A stretch of 64,000 nt of DNA from Rhizobiaceae bacterium (GCA_017644105.1 JAEPMD010000005.1:86242-150241), one strand, 5' to 3'. Shown: positions 44,967-54,969, numbered from the stretch's first letter. Numbers and translations are program-made. The notes: a model not told the origin generated them from the letters alone.

Positions 44967-46421
44967 ATGACAAAAGTTATCAAGGGTGGAACAGTCGTTA
45001 CTGCCGATCTCACCTACAAAGCTGATGTGCTTGTTGAAAATGGTGTGATCACTGAAATTGGTCCTGATCTTTCAGGTGATGAAGTTTTAGATGCAACAGG
45101 ATGTTATGTCATGCCAGGCGGCATTGACCCGCATGTGCATTTAGAAATGCCATTTATGGGCACCTATTCCTCTGATGATTTTGAAAGCGGCACACGCGCT
45201 GCGCTTTCAGGCGGCACAACCATGGTCGTCGATTTTTGCCTGCCCTCACCGGGGCAATCGCTGTTAGAAGCAATTCAAATGTGGGATAACAAATCCGCGC
45301 GTGCGAATTGCGATTATTCCTTCCATATGGCGATAACCTGGTGGGGTGAGCAGGTCTTTGATGAGATGGAAACCATCGTCAAAGACAAAGGTATCAATAC
45401 ATTCAAGCATTTCCTTGCCTATAAGGGCGCGCTCATGGTCAATGATGATGAGCTCTATGCATCTTTCTCCCGATGTGCAGAGCTCGGCGCGATCCCGATG
45501 GTACATGCTGAAAATGGCGATGTGGTTGCCGAACTTTCTGCCAAGCTTCTGGCGGAAGGCAATGTCGGACCAGAAGCGCATGCTTATTCCCGTCCACCAC
45601 AAGTGGAAGGTGAAGCGACGAACCGCGCTATCATGATCGCTGATATGACCGGCGCGCCGCTTTACGTTGTGCACACATCTTGCGAAGAAGCCCATGAAGC
45701 CATTCGCCGGGCACGCCAGCAAGGCAAGCGCGTTTGGGGTGAACCATTAATCCAGCACCTCACATTGGATGAAAGCGAATATTTCAACAAAGATTGGGAC
45801 CATGCCGCGCGTCGTGTGATGTCGCCACCGTTCCGCAATAAGCAACATCAGGATAGCTTGTGGGCTGGTCTGCAATCGGGCTCTCTCTCTGTTGTCGCAA
45901 CTGATCACTGTGCTTTCACCACAGACCAAAAACGCTTCGGCGTTGGTGATTTTACCAAAATTCCAAATGGCACCGGCGGTCTGGAAGACAGAATGCCAAT
46001 GCTTTGGACCCACGGCGTAACAACGGGTCGATTGACCATGAATGAGTTTGTGGCGGTTACATCTACTAATATCGCCAAGATCATGAATATCTATCCGAAA
46101 AAAGGTGCAATTTTGGTTGGCGCCGATGCAGATATTGTGGTTTGGGACCCAGAGAAAGAAAAAACCATTGCCGCAAGCGCGCAGCAATCTGCCATTGATT
46201 ACAACGTGTTTGAAGGCAAAGATGTCAAAGGTCTGCCACGTTATACACTCTCTCGCGGTGCGGTGACGGTTGAAGACGGCGATATCAAGACCAAGGAAGG
46301 TCACGGTAAGTTCGTCAAGCGCGAGCCAAATGGCACGGTCAATAAGGCACTTTCAACCTGGAAAGAGCTCACCAATCCGACACCGGTAGAACGCACCGGA
46401 ATCCCAGCAACAGGGGTTTAA
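44967..46421 (+). CDS. Dihydropyrimidinase/D-hydantoinase
   Basis: Binuclear zinc amidohydrolase of 484 residues that opens dihydropyrimidine or hydantoin rings. Metal ligands are in GGIDPHVHLEMP (HxH), the carboxylated lysine in THFLAYKG-type HFLAYKGALMV, MVHAENGD, VVHTSCEEAHEAI and ATDHCAFTTDQK. The product is the substrate of the neighbouring N-carbamoyl amidohydrolase, 51 bases upstream. The family splits weakly between dihydropyrimidinase (pydB) and hydantoinase (hyuA) by sequence; context does not decide, as no dihydropyrimidine dehydrogenase genes are in view. Confidence 0.92.
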   Translation: MTKVIKGGTVVTADLTYKADVLVENGVITEIGPDLSGDEVLDATGCYVMPGGIDPHVHLEMPFMGTYSSDDFESGTRAALSGGTTMVVDFCLPSPGQSLLEAIQMWDNKSARANCDYSFHMAITWWGEQVFDEMETIVKDKGINTFKHFLAYKGALMVNDDELYASFSRCAELGAIPMVHAENGDVVAELSAKLLAEGNVGPEAHAYSRPPQVEGEATNRAIMIADMTGAPLYVVHTSCEEAHEAIRRARQQGKRVWGEPLIQHLTLDESEYFNKDWDHAARRVMSPPFRNKQHQDSLWAGLQSGSLSVVATDHCAFTTDQKRFGVGDFTKIPNGTGGLEDRMPMLWTHGVTTGRLTMNEFVAVTSTNIAKIMNIYPKKGAILVGADADIVVWDPEKEKTIAASAQQSAIDYNVFEGKDVKGLPRYTLSRGAVTVEDGDIKTKEGHGKFVKREPNGTVNKALSTWKELTNPTPVERTGIPATGV

Positions 46422-46470
46422 AAAGTGATCTTTGACTTATGTTTGCCGGGCTGTGAAATAGGAATCTAAG

Positions 46471-47259
46471 TTGGAACAAAATTCTCAAGCTGTTATCGCA
46501 GCGAAGAACCTCAATCTCGTTTTTGAGACAAATGACGGTTCAGTTCATGCTTTGAAAGACGTTGATCTGACCATCAACAAGGGTGAGTTTGTCTCCTTCA
46601 TTGGACCTTCCGGCTGCGGGAAAACCACGTTTTTACGGGTGATTGCTGATCTTGAGCAGCCAACGGGTGGCTCAATTTCCGTCAACGGCATGACGCCGCA
46701 TGAAGCGCGTGAAGCACGTGCCTATGGCTATGTATTTCAAGCCTCCGGTCTCTATCCTTGGCGGACAATAGCCGGCAATATCAAGCTTCCGCTTGAGATT
46801 ATGGGTTATAGCAAGGAAGAGCAGGATAAACGCGTCCAGCAAGTGCTGGAACTTGTGGAGCTTGATAGCTTTGGCAATAAATATCCATGGCAATTGTCTG
46901 GCGGTATGCAGCAGCGTGCTAGTATTGCGCGGGCGCTCTCTTTTGATGCGGATATTTTGCTCATGGATGAGCCATTTGGCGCCTTGGATGAAATTGTTCG
47001 CGATCACTTAAATGAGCAGCTTCTCGCGCTTTGGGCGCGTACAGAAAAGACTATCGGTTTTGTGACACACTCAATTCCTGAAGCGGTGTATCTATCCACC
47101 AAGATCGTTGTTATGAGCCCACGCCCGGGCCGTATCGCGGATGTCATCGAAAGCACGCTCCCAAAAGAACGTCCATTGGACATTAGAGATTCCAAGGAGT
47201 TCCTGGAAATCGCAGCCAGAGTGCGTGACGGATTACGCGCCGGACATCTGGACGATTAA
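46471..47259 (+). CDS. ABC transporter ATP-binding protein (nitrate/sulfonate/taurine-type)
   Basis: ATPase of 262 residues energising the importer encoded downstream. Walker A is FIGPSGCGKTTFLRV, the Q-loop is YVFQASGLYPWR, the ABC signature is LSGGMQQRASIARAL, Walker B is ILLMDEPFGALDE and the switch His is in GFVTHSIPEAVYLS. The start is TTG at 46471. It belongs to the SsuB/TauB/ThiZ branch. It ends two bases before the first permease, so the unit is coupled. It probably belongs to the same transcript as the dihydropyrimidinase. Confidence 0.9.
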   Translation: MEQNSQAVIAAKNLNLVFETNDGSVHALKDVDLTINKGEFVSFIGPSGCGKTTFLRVIADLEQPTGGSISVNGMTPHEAREARAYGYVFQASGLYPWRTIAGNIKLPLEIMGYSKEEQDKRVQQVLELVELDSFGNKYPWQLSGGMQQRASIARALSFDADILLMDEPFGALDEIVRDHLNEQLLALWARTEKTIGFVTHSIPEAVYLSTKIVVMSPRPGRIADVIESTLPKERPLDIRDSKEFLEIAARVRDGLRAGHLDD

Positions 47260-47261
47260 TC

Positions 47262-48125
47262 ATGAAGAACCTGATCTCTGTCCTCACCGTTGTTTTTGCA
47301 ATCATTATCATCTGGTATGGCGCCGCCTATATGATGAATAAGCAATGGACGCTTGATCAGGCAGAACGCGCGGGCACGACTGTTACAGCATCTGAAGTGT
47401 TTAAAGACACCATGGCCCAAGAGCGGCCACAACTCCCTGCCCCCCATCAAGTGCTCACTGAGATATGGAAGACCACTGTAGAGAAGAAGATCACATCGAA
47501 GCGGTCTTTGATCTATCATGGCGGAATAACGCTCTCATCAACCGCACTTGGCTTTTTAATGGGTTCACTGCTTGGGATCACGCTCGCGATCAGCATTGTT
47601 CATTCGCGCGCCATGGATTTATCGGTGATGCCTTGGATCATCGCGAGCCAGACAATTCCAATTTTGGCAATCGCGCCGATGATTATTGTGGTGTTAAACG
47701 CTGTCGGTATTTCTGGTCTGATACCCAAAGCCATGATCTCGATGTATCTCTCCTTCTTCCCAGTAGCCGTTGGCATGGTCAAAGGCTTGCGAGCACCTGA
47801 TACCATGCAGCTTGATTTGATGAAAACCTATCGAGCAAGCCCCTGGCAGACATTGGTTAAGCTACGCCTGCCGTCATCCATGCCATATCTGTTTACATCT
47901 CTGAAAATCGCTATGGCCGCGTCTCTTGTGGGTGCCATCATTGGCGAATTGCCAACCGGTGCTGTCGCAGGACTTGGCGCGAGATTGCTTGCAGGTAGTT
48001 ATTACGGCCAAACCATTCAAATCTGGTCAGCGCTTATCTCCGCTGCGGTTTTAGCTGCCGTGCTCGTTATGCTTATTGGTGCTATTCAAAACATCACGCT
48101 TAAACGTATGGGGATGTTGAGATGA
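47262..48125 (+). CDS. ABC transporter permease, first
   Basis: Inner-membrane permease of 287 residues with about six helices. The cytoplasmic EAA-type loop is at MKTYRASPWQTLVKLRLPSSMPYLF, which contacts the ATPase. A long N-terminal extension (about residues 25-75) with charged residues lies between the first helix and the core, unusual in this group of permeases. The last four bases overlap the second permease (ATGA). Belongs to the SsuC/ThiX type. Confidence 0.88.
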   Translation: MKNLISVLTVVFAIIIIWYGAAYMMNKQWTLDQAERAGTTVTASEVFKDTMAQERPQLPAPHQVLTEIWKTTVEKKITSKRSLIYHGGITLSSTALGFLMGSLLGITLAISIVHSRAMDLSVMPWIIASQTIPILAIAPMIIVVLNAVGISGLIPKAMISMYLSFFPVAVGMVKGLRAPDTMQLDLMKTYRASPWQTLVKLRLPSSMPYLFTSLKIAMAASLVGAIIGELPTGAVAGLGARLLAGSYYGQTIQIWSALISAAVLAAVLVMLIGAIQNITLKRMGMLR

Positions 48126-48958
48126 TCTGGGCGTTCGTAGCAATTTTGTTTTGGTTAGGTGCATGGGCGCTCAATGTTTATCTGTCACGCGGTAAACTCA
48201 CCAAGCGCAATAAATTCATCATTCCCTTCTTATTTGGTGTGACAATCCTTGTTCTCTGGGAAGGATTGGTAGTTGGCTTAAATGTATCGCCCATCATCTT
48301 GCCACCGCCGTCAGCCGTTGCAGCGAAATTTGCGTCTAGTCTTCCAATATTATGGGAAGATTTTGTCCAGACCTTCGTGAAAGGCGCGTTGTCAGGATAT
48401 ATAATTGGCTGCGGCTCGGCGTTTATTCTGGCCATTTTGATCGACCGATCACCATTTTTACAGCGTGGATTACTACCGGTAGGAAACTTTGTCGCTGCGC
48501 TCCCAGTGATTGGTATCGCACCCATTTTGGTCATGTGGTTTGGATTTGACTGGCAATCAAAAGCTGCCGTTGTCGTCGTCATGGTCTTCTTCCCAATGTT
48601 GGTGAACACCGTGCAAGGCCTGACGGAATCGGATCACATGCAGCGCGATTTAATGAAGACATATTCGGCGAGTTATTGGCAGAGCTTGTTAAAGCTTAGG
48701 CTGCCAGCCGCCATGCCGTTTATTTTCAACGGCTTAAAAATATCGACAACACTTGCGCTCATTGGCGCGATTGTCGCAGAATTCTTTGGCTCACCCATTA
48801 AAGGCATGGGCTTTAGAATAACAACAGAAGTGGGTCGCTTGGCTCTAGACATGGTTTGGGCAGAGATCGTCGTTGCTGCCCTTGCTGGATCCGCTTTTTA
48901 CGGCATAATGGCCTTAATAGAAAAGGTCGTAACATTTTGGCATCCATCCCAACGATAG
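48122..48958 (+). CDS. ABC transporter permease, second
   Basis: Inner-membrane permease of 278 residues with about seven hydrophobic segments. The EAA-type loop is MKTYSASYWQSLLKLRLPAAMPFIF, very like that of the first permease, so the two probably form a heterodimeric channel. The substrate-facing GPSPIILPPPSAVAAKF-like entrance is present (SPIILPPPSAVAAKFASS). Overlaps the first permease by four bases and precedes the binding protein by 55. Confidence 0.88.
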   Translation: MIWAFVAILFWLGAWALNVYLSRGKLTKRNKFIIPFLFGVTILVLWEGLVVGLNVSPIILPPPSAVAAKFASSLPILWEDFVQTFVKGALSGYIIGCGSAFILAILIDRSPFLQRGLLPVGNFVAALPVIGIAPILVMWFGFDWQSKAAVVVVMVFFPMLVNTVQGLTESDHMQRDLMKTYSASYWQSLLKLRLPAAMPFIFNGLKISTTLALIGAIVAEFFGSPIKGMGFRITTEVGRLALDMVWAEIVVAALAGSAFYGIMALIEKVVTFWHPSQR

Positions 48959-49013
48959 AGAATAAGAAGATGGAACCGAAAACAATTAACAAGAAACTGG
49001 ATGGAGTGAACAG

Positions 49014-50003
49014 ATGAAAAATTTAATCAAAACAACGCTCGCAGCCGCACTCGCCCTTGGGGTGACAAGTGCATATGCGGCAGACAAAGTTGCTTTGCAG
49101 CTAAAATGGGTAACGCAAGCGCAGTTTGCTGGCTATTACGTGGCAGCCGATAAAGGCTTTTATGCGGATGAAGGCTTGGAAGTTGAAATCAAACCAGGCG
49201 GACCAGATATTGCGCCAGCTCAAGTGATTGCCGGTGGCGGTGCAGATGTGGTTCTCGATTGGATGCCATCAGCACTTGCATCACGCGAAAAAGGTTTGGG
49301 TCTGGTCAACATCGCTCAGCCGTTTAAATCATCAGGTATGATGCTGACTTGCCGTAAAGATTCAGGCATCACTTCACCTGCAGACTTTAAAGGTAAAACA
49401 CTCGGTGTTTGGTTCTTCGGGAACGAATATCCGTTCCTGTCATGGATGAGCAAGCTGGGCATTCCAACAGATGGATCTGATGGCGGTGTGACAGTACTTA
49501 AGCAAGGCTTTAACGTTGACCCAATCCTCAACAAACAAGCTGATTGCGTGTCAACCATGACATATAACGAATACTGGCAGATCATTGATGCTGGTTTGTC
49601 AGCTGATGATTTGGTGGTCTTCAAATATGAAGATCAAGGCGTGGCAACATTGGAAGATGGCATCTATGTCTTGGAAGAAAACCTGAAAGATGCTGCATTT
49701 AAAGACAAAATGGTTCGTTTTGTTCGCGCGTCTATGAAAGGTTGGAAATATGCTGAAGAGAACCCAGATGAAGCCGCCGAAATCGTTCTTGATAACGATG
49801 CATCAGGTGCTCAAACTGAAAAGCATCAAAAGCGTATGATGGGCGAAATTGCCAAGCTGACTGCTGGTTCTAACGGTGCACTTGATGCGGCTGATTATCA
49901 GCGCACAGTTGATACACTGTTGGGCGGTGGTTCTGATCCTGTGATCAGCAAAGCTCCAGAAGGTGCTTGGACATCTGAGATCACAGATCTTGCTTTGAAC
50001 TAA
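49014..50003 (+). CDS. ABC transporter substrate-binding protein, NMT1/THI5 type
   Basis: Periplasmic binding protein of 329 residues with a signal peptide (MKNLIKTTLAAALALGVTSAYAADK, cleavage after AYA). The mature start, VALQLKWVTQAQFAGYYVAADKGFYADEGLEV, is the NMT1/THI5-like signature of pyrimidine, riboflavin and related ligand importers. Located with two permeases and an ATPase, next to dihydropyrimidinase and N-carbamoyl amidohydrolase, it most likely binds a pyrimidine- or hydantoin-like nutrient. Followed by a strong terminator. Confidence 0.9.
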   Translation: MKNLIKTTLAAALALGVTSAYAADKVALQLKWVTQAQFAGYYVAADKGFYADEGLEVEIKPGGPDIAPAQVIAGGGADVVLDWMPSALASREKGLGLVNIAQPFKSSGMMLTCRKDSGITSPADFKGKTLGVWFFGNEYPFLSWMSKLGIPTDGSDGGVTVLKQGFNVDPILNKQADCVSTMTYNEYWQIIDAGLSADDLVVFKYEDQGVATLEDGIYVLEENLKDAAFKDKMVRFVRASMKGWKYAEENPDEAAEIVLDNDASGAQTEKHQKRMMGEIAKLTAGSNGALDAADYQRTVDTLLGGGSDPVISKAPEGAWTSEITDLALN

Positions 50004-50026
50004 GCGCAGTAGAAATTAAAAATCCG

Positions 50027-50056
50027 AAAGCGCCTCATTACGGGGCGCTTTTTTTA
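50027..50056 (+). terminator. Rho-independent terminator of the importer operon
   Basis: Stem AAAGCGCC (50027-50034) with GGCGCTTT (50044-50051), nine-base loop, then a run of T to 50055. It is 23 bases after the binding protein stop. The stop codon of the convergent acyltransferase gene is made of the last bases of the T run. Confidence 0.9.
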
Positions 50057-51157
50057 TTCAGCTGGTTGAAGCGGCTGTTTCGGCGTTGCAATGGACAAAA
50101 TCGTGTCGAGGACTTTGATCAATGCGTTGCGGATCGGCTTTTCGAGTGTCAAATGTACGAGATAGGCAAGGCCCACAAAGAAGCCAATCAAGACCAATCC
50201 CATAAAGAGCGGGTTTAATCCCATGTCTGTAGCATGGCGCAAAACGGCATAGCCAAACTCTTGATGCAGCAGATAGAGCGGATAAGAAATTGCGCCGAGC
50301 GCCAAGGCAAAGGATTTCTTTACTGGCACATCTTTTAAGAATACGCCTAAAAAGACGATGCCAATGCAGATGATTGCCCACAAGATGCTAACTGCAAATC
50401 CAGGCGCTGCAAAGAATTCAGGGTAATCTGCGCGTGTACCTAGATCCTGAATACCAAAGCCCAACGATAAAACAGAATACGTCATCAGCATGAAATGGGT
50501 TAGTGTCCAGCCTTTGAGGCGTGCGTGCCAGATCACCATACCGGCCACAAATGCACCTGAAAAATAGGTAATGAAAAGCAGTTCAAACACCGCACTTTCG
50601 AAAACCAGAATATTTGCAAGTGAAATAACAAGCCAGATACTACAGACCGCAAGCAGGTGTTTATGGAACAAGCCAAATCCGATCAGGAAGAACACCCACG
50701 TGTAAAATACGAATTCCAAGACAAGCGTCCAATAAACGCCATCGACAAAAGGTTGGCCCAAAACTTGCGGCAATAGAATAAGGTTCGCAAGCCAGGTTTG
50801 GATAGACATCATGTCTGGTAAACCGAAAAACGTGAGCGCAATGGCGCTGATCGTCATGCATGCCCAGAAAGCCGGCATTAAACGGGAAATGCGATTGGCC
50901 ATGAATTGTGGTGCATCCTTCCAGCCGCTTGTATTTGCACTTACATGCGCGATGACAAAGCCGGATAGAATGAAAAACAAGGGGACACCCAGATAGCCAT
51001 ATTTAAAGAATGAAGCTGCAAATGCGCTATCAGTTACGCCATAACCAGTGACGCCTGTTGCCGGTCCAATATAGCCGTAATGGGTGATAACCACCCAAAG
51101 GGCAGCTAAAAACCGCAACATGTCTAGATTGGCAAAATATACGCGTTTACTATTCAT
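50054..51157 (-). CDS. Acyltransferase family 3 membrane protein
   Basis: O-acyltransferase of 367 residues in the OafA/YrhL group, which acetylates extracellular sugars. About ten hydrophobic helices are visible. The N-terminal FANLDMLRFLAALWVVITHYG holds the catalytic-site His, and YGYLGVPLFFILSGFVIAHV and the following RLMPAFW match the family's conserved residues. No SGNH domain is attached. No polysaccharide genes surround it, so its substrate is open. It ends inside the importer terminator. Confidence 0.9.
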   Translation of the reverse strand: MNSKRVYFANLDMLRFLAALWVVITHYGYIGPATGVTGYGVTDSAFAASFFKYGYLGVPLFFILSGFVIAHVSANTSGWKDAPQFMANRISRLMPAFWACMTISAIALTFFGLPDMMSIQTWLANLILLPQVLGQPFVDGVYWTLVLEFVFYTWVFFLIGFGLFHKHLLAVCSIWLVISLANILVFESAVFELLFITYFSGAFVAGMVIWHARLKGWTLTHFMLMTYSVLSLGFGIQDLGTRADYPEFFAAPGFAVSILWAIICIGIVFLGVFLKDVPVKKSFALALGAISYPLYLLHQEFGYAVLRHATDMGLNPLFMGLVLIGFFVGLAYLVHLTLEKPIRNALIKVLDTILSIATPKQPLQPAE

Positions 51158-51486
51158 AAAGTATGAAATGTCTCAAAACAGGCCCGCATACAAGCAAATC
51201 CTCGGTTCCGAGTTAACGAAACCTTTCCAAAAAAGATAAAAGTTTATCAAATTCTTGCCGTAGTCGCAGATAATTACAGAAACCAGATAATCAAAACATT
51301 TGTTGAATTTTGATCTAATTATTGTCGCAGTTTTGCCCTTCACCCAACATAATATTTCGCGATCTTAATCTCGTTTCCGGCCCACATAGACAACGAATTA
51401 TCGTTGATAGCCGGAACTTTAACGGTGTCAGAGCTTTGTCGGTCGAATGGCCTAGAGGATTTGCGCCAATATGTAAAAGGAGATTT
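51158..51486. other. 329-base gap with no gene found
   Basis: Divergent space between the acyltransferase and the EF-hand peptide. It is AT-rich at 51225-51315 and mixed after that. It should hold promoters for both genes; no clear -35/-10 pair, hairpin or repeat stood out. An open frame entering the EF-hand gene from 51322 lacks a ribosome site and is not counted. Confidence 0.5.
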
Positions 51487-51711
51487 ATGATGAAAAAGAT
51501 TTTAGCGATTACAACTGTATCCTTATTGGCAATCAGCACAGCAGCGCAAGCAGTTGAGTTTGCTGATTTGGATTCCAATCAGGACGGAGTTCTAACATTT
51601 GAAGAGATCAACGGTGTCATGGCAGACGTGACAGAAGAAGTCTTCAATAACATCGATCTCAACCAAAATGGTGCAGTGGATCAAGACGAGTTTGCAGCAG
51701 CAGAACTCTAA
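51487..51711 (+). CDS. Small secreted EF-hand calcium-binding protein
   Basis: A 74-residue protein from ATG 51487 (AAAGGAG site seven bases ahead). It has a signal peptide (MMKKILAITTVSLLAISTAAQA, cleavage near residue 22) and two canonical EF-hand loops: DSNQDGVLTFEE and DLNQNGAVDQDE, each with Asp/Asn at 1, 3 and 5, Gly at 6 and Glu at 12. It is likely a periplasmic or secreted calcium-binding peptide. Function is unknown. Confidence 0.85.
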   Translation: MMKKILAITTVSLLAISTAAQAVEFADLDSNQDGVLTFEEINGVMADVTEEVFNNIDLNQNGAVDQDEFAAAEL

Positions 51712-51793
51712 ACCAAACACAACCGCACTAAATTATACAACAAACATCCCTAGTAGAGATTGGGCGGCCAACCCGCCGCTCAATTTCTGCAAT

Positions 51794-52615
51794 CTAGAGT
51801 TCTTGGATGATTTGCAATCCATCATAAGCGGGCTGCATATGATCTGGTGTATAAGCCATCACAGCATCATAATCGAGCGGCGTATGCATATGGGTTGTAT
51901 AGGCTCGTTTGGCACCAAGCTTCTTGGTCCATTCAATTGCTTGATCAAGCGAGAAATGACTGATATGCGGTTTCATCAAAGTTGCGTCAATTATGAGCGT
52001 ATCAAGACCTTGCAGCTTTGCAATACTGTCATCAGGGAACGCATTGACATCGCAGCAATAGGCGAAATTTCCAATGCGAAGTCCGATTGAACGGATGTTT
52101 CCATGCACTTGATCAATAAGATCAATTTCAACGGTGCCCCCATCACCCGTAATGCAGAGTTTTTCGTTGAGATCTGTGATTAAATTCGTCTGCACAATTG
52201 GTGGGTAGCTGCTATTTGGTGGTGATGTGATGACATAGCCAAATGAAGATTTAAGGTGATCCAAGGTCGGTGCATTGAGATAAATATCAATCTTCTTCCG
52301 CCCATCCAGTGCAAATGTTCTTAAATCATCAATGCCGTGAATGTGATCCGCATGGGCATGTGTATACAAAACACCGTCAATCTTGGTCACATTGGCAGAG
52401 ATCATCTGCTCGCGAAAATCCGGCCCCGTATCTATGACAACGTTGGTTTTCCCACCATCGGCGCTATATTGCTCAATCAAAAGGCTCGCGCGGCGACGAC
52501 GGTTCTTTGGATTACTAGGGTCACAAGCGCCCCAATCACCGCTGGGACGCGGAACACCAGGTGATGATGAACATCCCAACACGGTAAAGACCTGTTTGGT
52601 GGGTTTGTTCTCCAT
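51794..52615 (-). CDS. MBL-fold metal hydrolase, PhnP-like
   Basis: Metallo-beta-lactamase-fold phosphodiesterase of 273 residues from ATG 52615, which overlaps the tatD stop (ATGA). The metal site HxHxDH is THAHADHIHGID; further ligands are in IDTGPDFREQM and the C-terminal YTTHMHTPLDYD. The N-terminal GCSSSPGVPRPSGDWGACDP matches PhnP and RNase Z-like cyclic phosphodiesterases. The protein is the last of the leftward run with tatD and metG, an order conserved in Rhizobiales. Confidence 0.88.
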   Translation of the reverse strand: MENKPTKQVFTVLGCSSSPGVPRPSGDWGACDPSNPKNRRRRASLLIEQYSADGGKTNVVIDTGPDFREQMISANVTKIDGVLYTHAHADHIHGIDDLRTFALDGRKKIDIYLNAPTLDHLKSSFGYVITSPPNSSYPPIVQTNLITDLNEKLCITGDGGTVEIDLIDQVHGNIRSIGLRIGNFAYCCDVNAFPDDSIAKLQGLDTLIIDATLMKPHISHFSLDQAIEWTKKLGAKRAYTTHMHTPLDYDAVMAYTPDHMQPAYDGLQIIQEL

Positions 52616-53406
52616 CAAAACACCATCTTTTTAAACAGATTGCGGCAGTTCTGCGTTGTCTGGGCCCAGAGAGCATCCTCATCAAGGCCAACAGTTTCAG
52701 CCAGAACACGCGCTGTGTGGACGGTGTATGATGGCTCATTGCGCTTACCACGGAATGGCATGGGTGCCAGATATGGCGCATCTGTTTCAACCAGCAAACG
52801 ATCATGTGGTACTGATTTTGCAATCGCGCGCAATTCATCTGACTTTTTGAAGGTGATGATACCTGAGAATGACACGTAGCCGCCTAGCTTGACACCAACT
52901 TTTGCTAATTCAGCACCCGAGGAGAAGCAATGCAGGATAAATGGAAACGCGCCTTTTGCGGCTTCATCCTGCAAGATTGCGATCATATGCTCATCCGCGC
53001 TGCGAGAATGCACCACGAGCGGCAAATCTGTTTCCCGCGCTGCCCAAATATGATTGCGCATGACTTTTTCTTGCACTTCGGGCGGCGCATTGTCGTAGTA
53101 GTAATCAAGACCCGCCTCGCCGATCGCAACGCATTTTGGGTGCTGCGATAGCTCGAGCAATTTCTCATAAGGAATATCAGGCTCTTCACCGGCATTCAGC
53201 GGATGCGTGCCAACGGAGCAAAAGACGTTTTCATATTTTTCAGCAACGGCTTTAACCTGATCAAACTTGTTGATGCGCGTGCAAATCGTCACCATTTTAC
53301 CGACGCCGGCTTCTTCAGCACGCGCGATCAATGCGTCCCGATCTTCATCAAATTGTTCAAATTCAAGATGGCAATGGCTATCGATTAACAGGCGTTCTGC
53401 TGACAT
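52615..53406 (-). CDS. tatD: TatD-family metal-dependent hydrolase (DNase)
   Basis: TIM-barrel hydrolase of 263 residues with 3'-5' exonuclease or related activity. Metal ligands are in DSHCHLEFEQF (HxH), GEAGLDYYYD, PLVVHSRSADEHM, ILHCFSSG and VETDAPYLAP. Length is standard for YcfH/TatD. It is four bases from metG and coupled with the MBL gene behind it. Confidence 0.93.
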   Translation of the reverse strand: MSAERLLIDSHCHLEFEQFDEDRDALIARAEEAGVGKMVTICTRINKFDQVKAVAEKYENVFCSVGTHPLNAGEEPDIPYEKLLELSQHPKCVAIGEAGLDYYYDNAPPEVQEKVMRNHIWAARETDLPLVVHSRSADEHMIAILQDEAAKGAFPFILHCFSSGAELAKVGVKLGGYVSFSGIITFKKSDELRAIAKSVPHDRLLVETDAPYLAPMPFRGKRNEPSYTVHTARVLAETVGLDEDALWAQTTQNCRNLFKKMVF

Positions 53407-53409
53407 GGT

Positions 53410-54969
53410 TTAGGCGTTGCTTTCCTGTTCAACATAACGTGGGAACACGCCAGAAGGTTTTGGTAGGTCTGTACCTGCTACCAAGCGACCCGCCTCGCCC
53501 AATTGCGCAAAGGAACGTTTATCTTCGCTGACTGCCAATAAATCTAAAAGCTTGCCAGCAGAAGTTGGCATCACCGCTTGTGAAAGAATAGCAACCTGAC
53601 GAATGATTTCCGCTGTTAGATAAAGCACTGTATTCATCCGCGCAGGATCTGTCTTTTTAAGCGCCCATGGCTCTTGAGAGGCGAAATAACGGTTTGTTTC
53701 TGACACGCATGCAAACACAGAACCAACATATTGGTGCACAGCCTGCGTTTCCATGGCTTTGCGAGAGACTTCAAGAAGACCATCGACTTGCGATAGGATC
53801 TCTTTATCTTCATCAGATAAGTCCCCACACACAGGAACTTTTGCGTCGCAGTTTTTGCCAATCATAGACAGCGAGCGCTGCGCTAAGTTTCCAAGATCGT
53901 TGGCAAGATCTGAGTTTACACGATTGACGATTGCCTCATGGCTATAACTGCCGTCATTGCCAAAAGGTACTTCGCGCATAAAGAAATAACGTGTCTGATC
54001 AAGCCCGTAATCTTCAACCAATGATGCGGGATCAACAACATTGCCGGTAGATTTGGACATCTTTTCACCTTTGTTAAACAAGAAGCCGTGGGCAAAGACG
54101 CGTTTTGGCAGATCGATACCAGCCGACATTAAGAATGCTGGCCAGTAGATGGCGTGAAAGCGGATGATGTCTTTACCAATGATATGAGCATTTGCTGGCC
54201 AGAAGTCCCATTTCGCGTCGTTTTTATCAGGAAAGCCAACACCAGTGATATAATTGGTCAGCGCATCAACCCATACATACATCACGTGCTTGTCATTGCC
54301 AGGAACAGGCACACCCCAGTCAAATGTCGTGCGTGAGATGGAGAGGTCTTTTAGACCGGATTTCACGAATGAAATCACTTCATTTCTACGCGAATTTGGG
54401 CCGATAAAATCAGGATGGTCCTCATAATATTTCAGCAAAATATCTTCGTATTTTGACAGGCGGAAGAAATAGCTTTCCTCTTCAACCCACTCAACAATTG
54501 TGCCTTGAGGCCCATAGCGCTCACCGTCTTCGCGAACTTCAGTTTCATCTTCCTGATAATAAGCTTCATCGCGGACAGAATACCATCCAGAATAGCTATC
54601 GAGATAGATATCGCCATTGGATTCCATACGGCGCCAAATCTCTTGGCTGGCTTTATAATGACGTTCTTCGCTTGTCTGAATGAAATCGTCGTTAGACGCA
54701 CCCAAGATTTCCGCCATTTTTTCAAATTCTGCTGAATTCTTTGCGGCCAATTCAGCAGCTGTAATCCCAAGCTTCTCAGCTGTTTGCAGCATCTTCTGAC
54801 CATGCACATCTGTGCCCGTTAAAAAATACACATCCTTGCCATCCAAACGCTGAAAACGCGCCATGACATCGGTCGCAATCAACTCATAGGCGTGACCAAT
54901 ATGTGGCGCACCATTTGGATAGGAAATTGCGGTCGTGATGTAGTAACGATTAGTGTCGGTCATGTTCAT
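53410..54969 (-). CDS. metG: Methionyl-tRNA synthetase
   Basis: Class I synthetase charging tRNA-Met and initiator tRNA. The 519 residues show the HIGH box in [14 protein letters not shown] near residue 20, KMSKS in [14 protein letters not shown] near residue 305, and the anticodon-binding helical domain thereafter. There is no cysteine-rich zinc knob insertion of the E. coli type and no C-terminal dimerisation domain, as in short bacterial MetRS. Start is the first of two ATGs (MNMTDTN); the second, two codons on, is equally possible. Confidence 0.95.
   Translation of the reverse strand: MNMTDTNRYYITTAISYPNGAPHIGHAYELIATDVMARFQRLDGKDVYFLTGTDVHGQKMLQTAEKLGITAAELAAKNSAEFEKMAEILGASNDDFIQTSEERHYKASQEIWRRMESNGDIYLDSYSGWYSVRDEAYYQEDETEVREDGERYGPQGTIVEWVEEESYFFRLSKYEDILLKYYEDHPDFIGPNSRRNEVISFVKSGLKDLSISRTTFDWGVPVPGNDKHVMYVWVDALTNYITGVGFPDKNDAKWDFWPANAHIIGKDIIRFHAIYWPAFLMSAGIDLPKRVFAHGFLFNKGEKMSKSTGNVVDPASLVEDYGLDQTRYFFMREVPFGNDGSYSHEAIVNRVNSDLANDLGNLAQRSLSMIGKNCDAKVPVCGDLSDEDKEILSQVDGLLEVSRKAMETQAVHQYVGSVFACVSETNRYFASQEPWALKKTDPARMNTVLYLTAEIIRQVAILSQAVMPTSAGKLLDLLAVSEDKRSFAQLGEAGRLVAGTDLPKPSGVFPRYVEQESNA

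Noticed and set aside
48959..49013. Thiamine or other riboswitch ahead of the NMT1-type binding protein or its ATPase gene
   Set aside because: The gap at 48959-49013 is too short and the leader before 46471 shows no thi-box-like conserved sequence.
51322..51486. Longer form of the EF-hand protein from 51322
   Set aside because: The signal peptide and AAAGGAG site fix the start at 51487; the extension has no secreted-protein character.
51720..51790. Terminator between the EF-hand gene and the MBL gene
   Set aside because: Only a 5-bp GGCGG/CCGCC stem with a small loop and no T tract; too weak to call.
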